Assembly: GCA_022453515.1 (NCBI GenBank)
Contig: JAJNNY010000103.1
Span: 1-64,000 of the forward strand
DNA length: 64,000 nucleotides
Source of the DNA: Astrocystis sublimbata
Taxonomy: Eukaryota > Ascomycota > Sordariomycetes > Xylariales > Xylariaceae
Reading direction: 5' to 3'
How positions within the stretch are numbered: position 1 is the first letter of the stretch; each line of letters begins with the position of its first letter. The notes beneath the pieces were generated by a model. The model was not told the origin of the DNA and searched no databases. It saw only the letters and a list, made by a program, of their open reading frames with translations. Of the stretch, positions 33,257 to 44,975 are shown in pieces. The translations under genes and the position numbers were made by a program.

Positions 33257-34185
33257 ATCAGACAGGAGCAAATTGGGACAGATACTAGGCCCGCAGAGAT
33301 CATGAGTAATAGATCTAGACTCGAAGATGGAATCACAACTGGTGCGAATCTCACAGATCCGTCCTCTGAAAAGCACAAGATCGCATCACGAAAGAAGATG
33401 CGATGGGATCTCTTGAGAATCGGAAACAAAGAAGTTAGCTACAGTGATGGGATTTATGCGAGGCGACCGGACGAGAGTCAGTGGAAACACCACGAGTGAG
33501 AAGAGTCTCGCCAGTCACTCGCCCACGATGCTCATATAGATGCCTGTCTATCCTCGGGTTGCCGAATTCACTAATTCGCCATTTCCACTTTCATAAATAG
33601 GGGCTTGTTTCTATTTACGAAAGCCTACATAAACTATTTATTTCTTATACTGATTGATATTCGTTTCGCTTGGCGTGGTCCAATATAAAAACATTAGCCA
33701 GCTTCACACGAGAACCAAAAAGTAAGAAATGAAAAACGTACAACACCAGGGATTCGCTGGTCGTCACCGACCCAACTACTAATCTGGCGGTATGTAGCTT
33801 AGCTATGGGGGAGCGGACGGGACCCCGCGTTCTCTACATCCTATGGTCGTACGTATCAGACTGTGCGTGTGTCATACACTATATTCAACTCGACTCCAAC
33901 ATCGTGACCCATGCAGATATCCATGTCCAAATTTGATGAACCGAGGCGCAAGCCGCATCAGGGTCTAGAACAGCGTCGAGACTAATCAACTCCTTTGTGC
34001 CTAGGCGCCAGATATACAATGATTGAGAGTACGATTGCCTTCGACACCTTCACCCATTATACATTATCCAGTAAGCTTCTATCCCAGCCACAAGGCCTCT
34101 GGTCATGATGTGTCTGCTTATCAGGAAAGCCTCGCTGAACGAAGCGTAGGGCTCATGCCAGGTGGAATGCGCAAAGACTTCTTTT
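33257..34185. other. Intergenic stretch between convergent genes
   Basis: About 930 bp with no supported gene. It contains the 3' regions of the secreted protein gene and of the large membrane protein gene. Confidence 0.5.
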
Positions 34186-36723
34186 CTATAAATGCATTTC
34201 CGCCAGATGTCCCTCTTCGGGGGGTTGGTATATAGCGCTGTGCTCAGCTGCGTTGGACGATGCTAGAGAACGCGAATCGAGCTCGGAGACGGTCAGAGAG
34301 TCGTCACCACTGGGATTTACAGGAACTGATCCCGATCCATCGTTGTTTCGTTCGTGAGATTTCATAGTTGGCACGCTATCCCCGTCCGCAGCGCCCTGAG
34401 CATCAGGCGTTTCTTGAATATCGGTACTATCCCCATCGCTCTCTTGGACGAGTATGGAAGGCACTGGTATGTTGCTGCTTAAGCGAGGAGATACCGGATG
34501 GCTCAATCTAGGGTGTTCTAGGTCCACCAGGTTCAGTGCGTCAAGTTTTTGATCCGGTGCTGTTATGGGGATGCTATTAGTACAGTTCGACCACCCCCCC
34601 TGCCCACTCTCATCGTAGGCAAGACGCTGAAGCTGAAGCGTTTCATTGCTGATCCATTCTAGATTCTCGTGTTCTCTGTATTTCCATCGCTTCTGAGCGC
34701 AGGTGAAGATTGGGTCAATGACGTAGGAGGCAACGATGATCAGAACTCCGGTAATGTATATGAAGTATAATCCAAAGACGCTGATGGAGATGTACTCTGC
34801 ACTGCGGATTCTCTGCAGCTGGCTGTCAATACATAGCTGGAAATTGGCTGCTTGTCGTATATTCGTACATACCTGGTTTTGACATATACTCTGCTGCCCT
34901 GAGTTGGTCGCGTTGATCTGAACCCGAGCCCTTTCGAGGGTGGTTGACCCATAAGCCGTGTCGATAAAGGTAGCTTGCAAGACTGCCAATGTGATATTCC
35001 ACAAGTAGGTTACATCAAGCATCCACTGGTTGTCGGGGAGTGGTCCTTGGATACCATTCACAATACCCTTGAAAGATGCCAGCGATTGAGAGCCAAGTTT
35101 CGTCACGATATCGGTAACATCAATTTGGCTGTTCGTCATCATTCTTAGAAGCCAGACAAAACGACTGGCGCTCTCGTCAGCCGCATAAGTCTTGATGAGC
35201 TGATGTGTCTCCAGGTTGTATATCGCTTCGGTATCAACGCCGAAGAGAGGCGCAGCGCCCCCCCATGCGTCACTGTAGCTGGCCAATGGCCCACACGAAT
35301 GATTGCTGGCCATGCTCCCTTTGCAGATCTGTGCCTGGTAGGCACAACCGAGAGGTGAAGCTGCTTCGCTTGGTCGATAGGCAAAGGATTCTTCGTTGGT
35401 CTCTTCCTGTTGAATGGTGACATTTGCCAGGGCATCGAAGCGATACCACGGATCATCTAGCGGCACACTGGATATAACTCCGTTTCCGGAAATGAAGATG
35501 ATATAAGTATCCGCATTGTTTCTCCGGAGGCCTGGTTCAGCCACAAACTCGCCTCTCGAGCTTGTACCATTTGTCCTCAAAGATCTGACCATACTAGGAG
35601 TTTGCGTTAGAGTCTGTATACTGTAATACGAGTTCAATAATCCAACATTATCCAGGCCACATTAAAAACCAGTAGCACGAACATTTAAAGCTAGGGTAAG
35701 CGTCATATAACTCTTTACATACCTCAGCATATAGGTGTTGCCCACGCTGGTACTATGTGGGATATACTGGGATTCGATATCCCTGATACTGAATGTATAA
35801 TTGGAACTTTTGTTGGCAGAATTGATGACAAATGCGTGACCGTAACTGTAGGTCGTGTAATGTGGACGGTTGTCTAATGTTGTCTGCTTCTTCCGACCTG
35901 CCGTTACTAGTGGAGCGCAGTGAAGAACTTGCCTGTACAGCATGCTCTTGTCTGGCTGAAGGTTGAGTCCAAGGTCTTGACTTATATCAATGAACCCACT
36001 ATCTAAAACTAGATTAGAGGAGTTACTCCGGCATAAGGAGTCTTCGAATGGACACGGGGCTTTGACGTCCATTCCCGTACTCAATGTTCGCCGGAAGAAT
36101 CCTGCGCTATCAATGACGCTGGTTTTATCGCGGAGGGAATAGACTTGGCTGGCATAGTTGAGACCATTCGTAATAATGCTAGCCTGTAGAGGATCAAATA
36201 TCTGAGTGATCTGGTCGGTTTCTAGAGTTGTGAAATCGAGAAACCCGCAATGCGCGCCGTCAAGCAAGACCTGGTCTCCCATCGCTGTAGCTATACTAGA
36301 CGAGAAACCACTAGCGATCGTGAAGGCTAGCAGACAAACAGCAGCAAAGATGATGGACGGTAGGGTGCGAGCGACATATCTGCGATCTAAGCGGCGCCAA
36401 GCCCATGAAATCTGCAGCAATGACCACAGCGCAGAGTCTGACGATGGCGAATTGCGCAATATGGCTTGGCGCTGCAAGTGGAAAGCATCGCGAGGCTCTG
36501 CAACTGAGAGCCTGCGGTGGATAAACGAACAAGCAAGGCGCCAGAAACGAGTAGCGACGAGTGTGATGAAGAATGCCGTGAACGCTATGAGAAGGGACCC
36601 GTATTGTCGATTCAAGGTCAAGGTAGCCCCCAGTACTGAGCCGCGAGACCAGTCCGTCCATATGCCGAGCTGGACTCCATAGCCCGTAGGGCTCCCTGGC
36701 GAGGGGGAAAAGGAGTTGACCAT
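34186..36723 (-). CDS. Large fungal integral membrane protein of unknown function
   Basis: Exons 36723-35723 and 35620-34186 join across a 102-nt intron (GTATGT..CAG) to give 811 aa. Membrane spans are visible near the N-terminus (SLLIAFTAFFITLVATRFW and SIIFAAVCLLAFTIASGFSS) and near residue 620 (ISISVFGLYFIYITGVLIIV). Between them lies a long, probably extracytoplasmic region with many Asn glycosylation sequons and several Cys. The last 170 residues are polar and acidic. This layout is common in an uncharacterised class of Pezizomycotina membrane proteins. The ATG at 36723 is the first in frame; a pyrimidine-rich CCGCAG just upstream could be a splice acceptor, so a short 5' exon may be missing. 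No function is claimed. Confidence 0.8.
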
Positions 36724-39532
36724 TCCTGCGGCCAAAAGGAGACGAGGGAGAAGGAAGTTGTGTTGGTCCGTGTTGACCTAGTAATTAGTGATGAAACAGG
36801 CTGAAATTTCGGGAGAGTACAGCTGGGGCGAGCTGCCCTTTTCACTGAGCTGTTTTGCACATTCACTTCGTTAATAGAAATAAGAAGGCTGAGGTGCAAA
36901 TACGATTAAACAGCAAGCAAGTCTGCCTGCTCACTTGGGGAGGTCGCAGTAGCAACGCTCCAATTCAACAAGGTAATTTGTTGCTGCAACGCAATGAAAA
37001 CCAATCAACACCCATACCGGTCAAAGGCTGATTTGTTCGTTATCTATTGCCACCATAGTGATGTATTGATTTCTGACTTTGCATGTGTAGAGATGGAAAA
37101 TTTCCTGGTTTTCAGGTCTGTTTTTAGCAATGGGGGCTGTTGTAACATAAGTTCAGTGCCAAACTGCTGTCGCAATAGCAACCTTCGCCCGGTGTTATAC
37201 AACATATGCACTATACCGAGAGGCAGCCGATACGAGGCCCTGTCAGGTGTACAACGTTGGGTGCCTGATGAAAAGTGAGAAAATGTCAGGGGTCCTGAAC
37301 ATGATACTGTGATAAGCCATATGTGTTTGCTTCGTTTGTAACACTGATTTCAATCACACCCATATCAAGAAAGTAGCGTTGCGTTTGATATTTCAGCAAC
37401 CTAGTGAAATCGGATCATACACCTGTCGTGCAACAACAAGATAATTATATCTTCAAACCTTCGACTGTACATGGAGGATAATTTGAACGCATGTATTGAA
37501 GGAGAATGAGTCTTCCCCAAGTCCTAGGTACTTACCTAGTTAAGCGATTATTGATTACAACTAAGCCTAGGCGATGGTGCCCGTTAAAGGGCCGCTGTGT
37601 CAGCTGTAGCCGTGCCAATCATCTATAAAGGTTTCTCGGGATGAAAGTCGTGCCTCGGCCAGAATCCTATAACGGGATATGTAGGGTTGATGGTTGCAAT
37701 TGCCACGTCATTCCCAGCCGTTTATCAATAATGAGCTGTCCGATGCCTATTTCTTCAATTTCTCATCCCTCTTTAACAATAATATCACACTGATGGTTTT
37801 CAAGAAGTTCAGAGCAATCCCATCCGCTTGTGACTCGATTAGTGTAAAAGGTCGATGACGACCTATTGCTTGCTTGTTCAACAGCATTCCTTTATTCTCG
37901 CTCCCTCTTCTTCCCTACAACGGGAACTCACAATGCGAAAGGCTTTATTAGCCTCGGCTTACTCCGGCTGGGCGTCTCTGCTGTGCAGTGGCAGGGTTTC
38001 TCATTGGCACTAGACGGTCCATTTTCCGATGACGCCTACGATCCACTGGTGAGCGCCACCTATAGCCTGACTCTATCAAGATCGGTGACATTCGAGCCTT
38101 TCGAGCAATACTGGAATTCATTTAGTGACAGCTCAGTGCTGCATGACTCTGAGTGGACATGGCATACCTTTTCGACATGATAATTTGCTCAGTTATTCGC
38201 TCGTGACAAAGGCAGTGTACATAATCGCAAGGTCGTTGTCGCTAATACCGAATATGTGTTAATGCCACGAATTTGGCAGCGCAAGATGCAGACTCTATTT
38301 ATAACACTAAAGACGCGCATGTGATTCAGCGACGTATGACTTCACATGGCCGCCTAGAGGCAACATCTCAGCAGCTCTTGATGGTTTGATCAACCACTTG
38401 AGTAATGCTTCTCCAGGTCAGATAGTTGGTCTCCCAGTCAATGTCACAAACTCATACAGGGAAAATACCTACTGGGAGCAGCTATGTGACTATCTAAGGC
38501 AGGATTATATTAACGCTAACCTTGCTTTCAAGTGCCAGTGCCGAGCGCTGATGATTGTAGGATCGGCTCGACCATCTGGTCTTCGATTCCTGTCTTCATG
38601 ATTGACTCGGTGCGTTATCGGTGATTTCGGGTAACTTCTCTACCCTCTACACCGGACACAACCTCAGCACAAACGCCAAACATCCTTGGTGGAGCGGGCG
38701 CTCTGGCCACTAAAGGGGAATTTTCAGCACTCAATAGTGCAAAAGCCAAGTTCATTAAAATCACAGCTTCGTATCAAGCCGTGAGAATTGCCAATGACGG
38801 GCTTGCTAATACATAATTAGCTGCCCATTTAACCTTAGGTAGGTAGGTAGAATCAGGCAACAACTGAAAAGCATTTTCCTGACCATAATAGTGTCTACCC
38901 CCCAATGCTACCCCTATCCAACCTTCCTACTCTCTATTCGCAACAGATGATAGACACATGAACCCGATTTGTTCTTATATTTCGGTAGGAGGTGTGTGAT
39001 GAGTTCCGTCCTCTGGGTAGAGAACTAACTAGACGACTGCGGCTGTCTTCAGCGACTGATTGCTTGGTAGTCTGATATAGTCTGTACTTACCAGGGCCAA
39101 CACCGGGGGGGTTTGCGACATGGTTAGGCGCCTAGCATATATGTGGTATACGTCGTTCTGATACCCGATTCCGTCAATCTCCAGCCCGTAGACCTCGCAT
39201 ATCGTATCAACGCATTTTGTGAAAGTTAGAGGGGGTTCCACTTTGCTCGCAGGTAATATGAGCTCGATGATATCCATTGTGGGATGTTCGACTCCGGGCA
39301 TATGATTCCAATTACCGAAGTGAGCGCAACAAAGCCGAGAACGTTTAGTTTTATCAGTCACAATGTGAAGGGGAAACAACTACCTTATATATGACAAGTT
39401 TTTTCATGGCCTACCTGTATTAATATTTATGCCAGGTGATCATGTATGTGCTAAGGGGTGCAACCCACTGGCTAGGGATGCAGGTCAGACTGGCCAGGGA
39501 TGCAACCCTTTTAGATACAGCTTGCGAATAGA
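36724..39532. other. Long gene-free stretch with weak open frames
   Basis: About 2.8 kb. Plus-strand frames at 37866-38180 (104 codons) and 38386-38601 (71 codons) and a minus-strand frame at 39029-39379 (116 codons) have ordinary amino-acid composition but no motif, no convincing splice links and no good start context. They may be pieces of a decayed gene; none is called as a gene here. Confidence 0.4.
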
Positions 39533-39594
39533 TCAGCATTCATGAACATCCCTCGCGTCTTCAGTCTTCACCGTCACTTGAGAAAAGTATGACT

Positions 39595-39870
39595 TGCTTA
39601 GTATTGTAGGACAGATATTAACGTCTGTAAACCCTGATGCTAGCCGCCCCACCAATCTCTCAAGGAATGTCTCATACATCGTCAAATGTATGGCACACAG
39701 CCTACCTTCACCAGCATCACTAAATTGCCTTGCTGTACCCATGACGGAGTTACAGCCAGTCATCGTCCTCGAAGCCCGTCTCCACATGGTGCTCTCTTAC
39801 CGAAGCTTGCTCATCCCTTACCTCCTCCTCGGATCTCTGGTTCCCGTCCTGCCACCACCAAGAAATCCAA
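39595..39870 (-). repeat. Diverged, broken copy of the element at 43670-43965
   Basis: Read on the minus strand, this stretch shares ordered blocks with the copy about 4 kb downstream: ATGTGGAGACG, GATGACTGGC, a TCATGGG..CAGCAAGG pair, GTGATGCTGGTGAAG, then TATGAG and GAGAGAT words. The protein frame reads MWRRASRTMTG here and MWRRALKTMTGDN in the other copy. Upstream of that Met the frames no longer match, so this copy appears broken. The divergence is large, so the duplication is old. Confidence 0.6.
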
Positions 39871-40170
39871 CTCACTGAGCGAGCGTTCCTCAACAGCGAG
39901 AAACTTGCTTTGAACTCTCGCTCTTGCATGACTGGATGGCGCAGGGTGCCATCTCGCCAAACTTACCTCACCGAAGCGTGACACGACTCCTATCCGTTGC
40001 CAAAGACAGTGTTTCAAGAACCCCCACGCCAGCCCGGTAGTACGTGCGCAGTGTGGCAGTGCCTTGCGCTGGGCGTATGAGTAGAACGTAGTATCTCGTT
40101 TTGCCCAACGTGGTCCTCGTGTGCTATTTGCCCATTGTGATATAAAGCCACGTGCTTCCCATGAGATCAT

Positions 40171-40897
40171 CTCGAGAGTCTGTATCCAGTAAAATTTGTC
40201 TGCCGCTAATTATCTTCCTGCCCTGTGTGTAGGGATATCTATACGAAGTACAATGGAATAAGTACTTCCCTAGGTAGTTTAGGAGGGGTATTAGGGCTTA
40301 CAAGCTGTATAAGGTACTGAAGGATGATCAGTGAACACAGGCCTTGAATGCTGCCCCCATTCTGAAGACTCAGCATCAGTGGCGCCCGTGTATACAGGGG
40401 CTAGCTACCTAGTACCTCCAACTCAACACAATATTCATAATCAGTATATCAGATCACTACAATAGAAACAACATGACAGTGTATGGTATTACCCTATAGG
40501 GCAAATGCTCACGGCCATAGCCAAGTCAGCTGCCTTTTTGCAGGTCATGCAGGCTGTACTTATACATATGATTGAGAACCAAACCAATTCCCCTATATAA
40601 GACACATAATTATTTCATTCGGTCATCTATCTATCAATAAGAAAAGAAGGCAATGTTAATCAGATTGAGAACAAAGGACCCCAATAGTTAGCTCCTGTGC
40701 CCCTTTCTAACTTGAACCTTGTGATTACCCGATACCATAACTACTGTAGACCATATTGTTCAGACTCAAGGGTTGCTGTTAGTTTGTAATGACATAAAAC
40801 CACCTTAGAGCTTTTTGTACCATTCTCCTCTTGATGTCAACCTTGGATGATGATATCTGAATACAATAATGCTACCATTTTGCCATGGTTTCTCTCG
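40171..40897. other. Intergenic stretch
   Basis: About 730 bp with no supported gene, between the repeat copy and the 3' end of the kinase-like gene. Confidence 0.5.
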
Positions 40898-42660
40898 TTA
40901 GCCAGCCCGGGAGCCGAGGCGGAAAATATCGGCCCACCATCGCTTTTTTCTGACTAGCGTTGATGGTCTTTTCACGAGGAAGAAAGGGGGATAGGTATAG
41001 CCGTCGTCATCCTGAACAGGCGCCCCCACGAAACAATAGGTCTCACTGGAGCATTTGCTGAGAATACCAGTCAATTCACAAACGAGTCTTTTCATGGTGA
41101 ACCTATCAGTAGGTTTTGGACAGAGCATGTGATGTTCGATCAGGTTTAGAACAGCATGAATAGCCTCTGAGCAGTTTTTCGAACTGTGCAGGTATTTGAT
41201 CCACTGTTGACTCTTGAGGTTAGTGTTACTGTTCGAATTGTTGGAGATTGATTGAGCGTACCCTTGTTACCGATTCTTTTACATACGCCCGGTCACCTTG
41301 TGTTTTACTTGTATTGAAAAACTTGCAGGGCCAATAATGACTGGGCGACCAATCATCATCGTTGTAGCGAGCATCAGCAAAGCTTTGGCATTCTTGTCCA
41401 TGATGATCTACCACCATACCCTGTTTCTGTCGTGATACGGAGTAGCCATGGAGGTAACAAGCTGCAAATTCGAGGAAAAGGCATCCGAGACTCCAAACAT
41501 CGAGTCTCTGGTCCGATACGTTGTCCAATTCGCCGTTTGACGGCACGTCATATTCCGGTGACTGGTAGGCGTTCATTGGACTAGCTTTTCGAGGAAAGAA
41601 GCCCTCGCAACTGAAGAAACATGCCACTTTGGGATCGGCTATGATCAGACGGCCGCGATCTGTGCCGGGCTCTGTGAGATACAGAATATTGCCTGGTTTG
41701 ATATCCCCGTGTCTTCGTCTGTTGTCGCCAATCTGAGAGCCATGCACCTCCTGCAGCACAGTAGCCAAGCCTAAGCACTGTCGAAGAAGCCAGCGGATGT
41801 CATCGTAAGTCGGATCGGGGAGTATATTCGAATGCCAAAATTGATCCAAGGTGGTCTCTATGAATGGGAACACCAGAAAACATCCCACACTCTTGTGTTT
41901 GAACGATAGCAGCAATTTTAATCGGTGCTCGTGGCCTGGTTGGTGATGGTCAAAACGTTCAAGTGCGTTGCGTTCATCCTCCCACCGGTAACCAGCTTCT
42001 AGTCTGAAAAACTTAACCGTGAAGGAAGACTGTCCCTGTGAAATAGTGTGTTAGATGTTGTAATAATCTCTTTGTGAGGCGGCTGATCTCCAGCGTAAAA
42101 CATACTGAAATAGTCCTAATGGCGTGACTTGGATGCACCTGCACCTTACACACAACGTCGTCGCCTGGCTCGCCTCCTCTGCCTGAACGCTGCAGTTTTA
42201 AAAAAGGCAAGACTATTTTGTAGTCGAATGCCTCCATCCGAACTTTATCTTGTGTGAATTTCAGAAGTGGTGCAAGAACTAACCATTGCTTCTCGCAAAA
42301 TTCGTCACGATGGCAGTGTGGATTTTTGAGTTTAAACAGTCGAAGTGTGGGCTCATCGCACTCTAGAGGGAGGTTTGCGTCGTTAATATCGGCAGCAATG
42401 AAGTACGTGATAAACTGTGGCTTGTGGATCATAACCAAGATAGCGAACACCTTTTTGAACTGTCTTGTGTCGTCTCTCAGTACATGCGCCACTATCTGAA
42501 CGATTTCATCCTCGTTGCGTTTCGCCTTCCATTGAAGGACCTTTCGAATGGCGCTTTCGGTCAGTATCTCGTCCAGGACACCATCTGGAAGAAATTTATC
42601 CCCCTTCCAGTTTTCGACCAATCTGGCTTTCATCTCTGTCCATAGTGTGTAGGGATCCAT
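40898..42660 (-). CDS. Protein kinase-like protein with altered DFG motif
   Basis: Exons 42660-42106, 42035-41262 and 41203-40898, with introns of 70 and 58 nt, give 544 aa. The first 150 residues form a helical N-terminal extension beginning MDPYTLWTEMKAR. The kinase-like part has a candidate catalytic Lys in TVKFFRLE (about 193), HGDIKPGNILYL (about 294-305, the HRD loop with Gly for Arg), ADPKVA (about 318-323) where DFG would be, YQSPEYD as the APE-like segment, and DVWSLGCLFLEFA. No glycine-rich loop is obvious. The catalytic Asp and Lys are kept but DFG has become DPK, so it may be a weak or pseudo-kinase. The start was placed at the ATG at 42658-42660; the longer frame upstream begins only with TTG. 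Both splices restore conserved kinase text. Confidence 0.8.
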
Positions 42661-43639
42661 AATTTCGTAAATGGTTCTAATATCAGTAGGTAATTGGGTG
42701 ATATAAGATTTGGGCCAGTGATGGTAGCGAGGAGAGTTCATCAACAAGAAAAGTGCGTGTGGGATGCCATAACTTATAAGGTTATCTGACCGAGGGATAC
42801 AGCCACTTGATAGTGTAAAACTCGGTACATTGCACGTTAACTCCGTCCAGTTCAATTGATCGTCAATCAAGTGATATATGTTATTTCATTGGGCGCATCT
42901 GATATTGGTACCACCCCTTCCTTGTCCTGCTTCATGAATTATTGACCACTTTTTGTTTGCCACGCAAAGTTACAAATCATTATCAAGGGATACGGATATT
43001 ACACTTGTCTGCATGAAACGGACGGACTAGTCCGAATCACATCCCTGCTATTCATGAAAGCGGTCAAATTATAACAAGCCTTTCCGTTGTTTGAACGGCA
43101 GACCAGCAGATTGGAACTCAGAGTACCTTTTCAATGTCAAAAGGACATGAACCTTCTACGCGTATGAATCCCATAGGAGGGGCAGGAAAACGTTGTATTG
43201 GAACACCATACCATTTTTCTGGCTCACAATTATTGGCAACGGATGAGTGCGCTGTTTTTCGGTGGCGTGTTCTACAGACTGACCTCGTGACGCATCAACC
43301 AATGGTGAACAAGGCGGTGACGGCTGTTCTGAATTAAAATGAACCGCCGTGCTTATTGCCAAATGCCACCTCATTTGACTTGGGAAGACATGCCCTACTC
43401 TAACAATCATTATATCGGACCTAGTCAAACTACAGACTTACAAGTTGATGGTCGTTCATGAATCGCTATGTTTTTCTTAGTCTATTCCTAGAGTTGATGT
43501 CTGTAAACTTCTACAAGCAATCCTCTTGGGGAAAAAGTATCACTGATACTAACCGCCTCGCCATTAATGGAACCTTCTAATTACACATGTTTTAATTACC
43601 GGCCAATATCAACTCCCGTCTAGTGTTTCAAAATACTTA

Positions 43640-44206
43640 TTATGAAGCTTTTTGCATCTCGCTTTCCATCAAATTAGAACCGCCAAGCTGAATTGTCCTC
43701 CAATCCTCCAGGGCTCTCGCCGATCTCTCAGTAAATGACTCATACGGGGTGAAAACACATAGCACATAGTCTCCCTTCACCAGCATGACCACATGCCCTT
43801 GCTGAGCCCATGACGAAGCCATAACTAGGGAGCCCGCGTTGTCGCCAGTCATCGTCTTCAACGCGCGTCTCCACATCGCGTGACCTTGCGCCCTTGCGAA
43901 ACCTTGCCCATCCCTTACAGGCTTACGTCCCCTTCGGATCTCTCTCCTTTCCGTCATGCCACCAATCCTCGCCAGTACAACTCGCCTTTCAATGCGCGTT
44001 AAAGCTCTGTCTGACTGCTGACAAATCACGCTGTCGCAGCTAGCGTCTGCGGTCCTTTTTCCTCGCCTCTGCCTGAGAACTTGCGTAGTTTGTTGTCCAA
44101 TTTCGCCATGTGCAAGGCAAGCAGTCGATGCAACCCCGTGCGCAAACCACGCGAGCTCATTAGCGGGTTTTGATTCTTGCTGCTCCGAGACAGATTCTGC
44201 ATGCAT
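43640..44206 (-). CDS. Hypothetical protein in the intact copy of a duplicated element
   Basis: A single frame of 188 aa starts at an ATG (44204-44206). The C-terminal 75 residues, from MWRRALKTMTGDNAGSLVM to FTPYESFTERSARALEDW, alternate short hydrophobic strands and helices and are weakly reminiscent of small roadblock/longin-like folds; this is only a guess. The N-terminal 110 residues are rich in Arg, Gln and Ala and could be non-coding sequence read by chance. The same C-terminal block exists in diverged, broken form at 39533-39787, which supports the idea that the block was once a gene. No function is assigned. Confidence 0.35.
   Translation of the reverse strand: MHAESVSEQQESKPANELAWFAHGVASTACLAHGEIGQQTTQVLRQRRGKRTADASCDSVICQQSDRALTRIERRVVLARIGGMTERREIRRGRKPVRDGQGFARAQGHAMWRRALKTMTGDNAGSLVMASSWAQQGHVVMLVKGDYVLCVFTPYESFTERSARALEDWRTIQLGGSNLMESEMQKAS
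43670..43965 (-). repeat. Second copy of the duplicated element
   Basis: Partner of 39595-39870, same orientation, about 4 kb apart, on the other side of the kinase-like gene. The shared blocks are listed in that entry. This copy keeps an open frame throughout. Confidence 0.6.
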
Positions 44207-44975
44207 GCATCATCGTCGCCTTGCCGTCGGTACGCATACTTGTCCTCGCCATACCTCAAGTCATGACGTGAGCCGTGGTTCCAAACACCCCATCGCTACC
44301 GGAATAACAGCCAATACTAGAGGACGAGATAATTATCAACAAAGAGCTTAATGAATTGCTGGGTTGGTGTACTTGCGTAGTTGAAGGTATGTGGTGTGTA
44401 CCCGTAACCCACAAGAATTCGTATCAATGCCGCAGCACTACCGCCCAGACAATCATCTTTGTTGCCATCACTGCGCTTATCAAAGCTGCGGTCATCGAGC
44501 ATCTCAAAAGCCTCCCGATCACCATCTTCGATTGTCCGATCCTCGCAGCGTCGACGCATCGCTTCGATCGATCCACCGAGACCGCTTTCGTGGCCGGCAC
44601 AATGCATGTTTTGAAGTGTGTCCCTCCCTGACTACCTATACAGCGTCCCGACGGCCATCGAGGCCTCATTCTCGGCGTTTGGCACCCGAGAGGGAAGGGG
44701 CCCCACAGTCTTCTTCAGCCGATCTCACTACCCATCTATCTTGTCGTAATCTTGGGCGCACGCGTTAATGGAAGGAAACCGCATGCCACTATTCCTTCAC
44801 CTTCAACTTCTTGAGAGTGGTAGCAGGCCGCCAGGGTCACGAGGAGCTCTGTCACGATGGCCTTGCAGTCGGGCGGATCCTGGGCCATAGCTTGATCAGT
44901 GGGCTTAAATACCGCATATCAGTATGCTCGTGTGGCCCTTATAAATGGAGACAGTCTATGACGTGTTACTGTATG

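Noticed and set aside
37866..38601. Two plus-strand frames that might be exons of one gene
   Set aside because: No convincing GT..AG pair joins them and neither has a motif; they are described only as possible relics.
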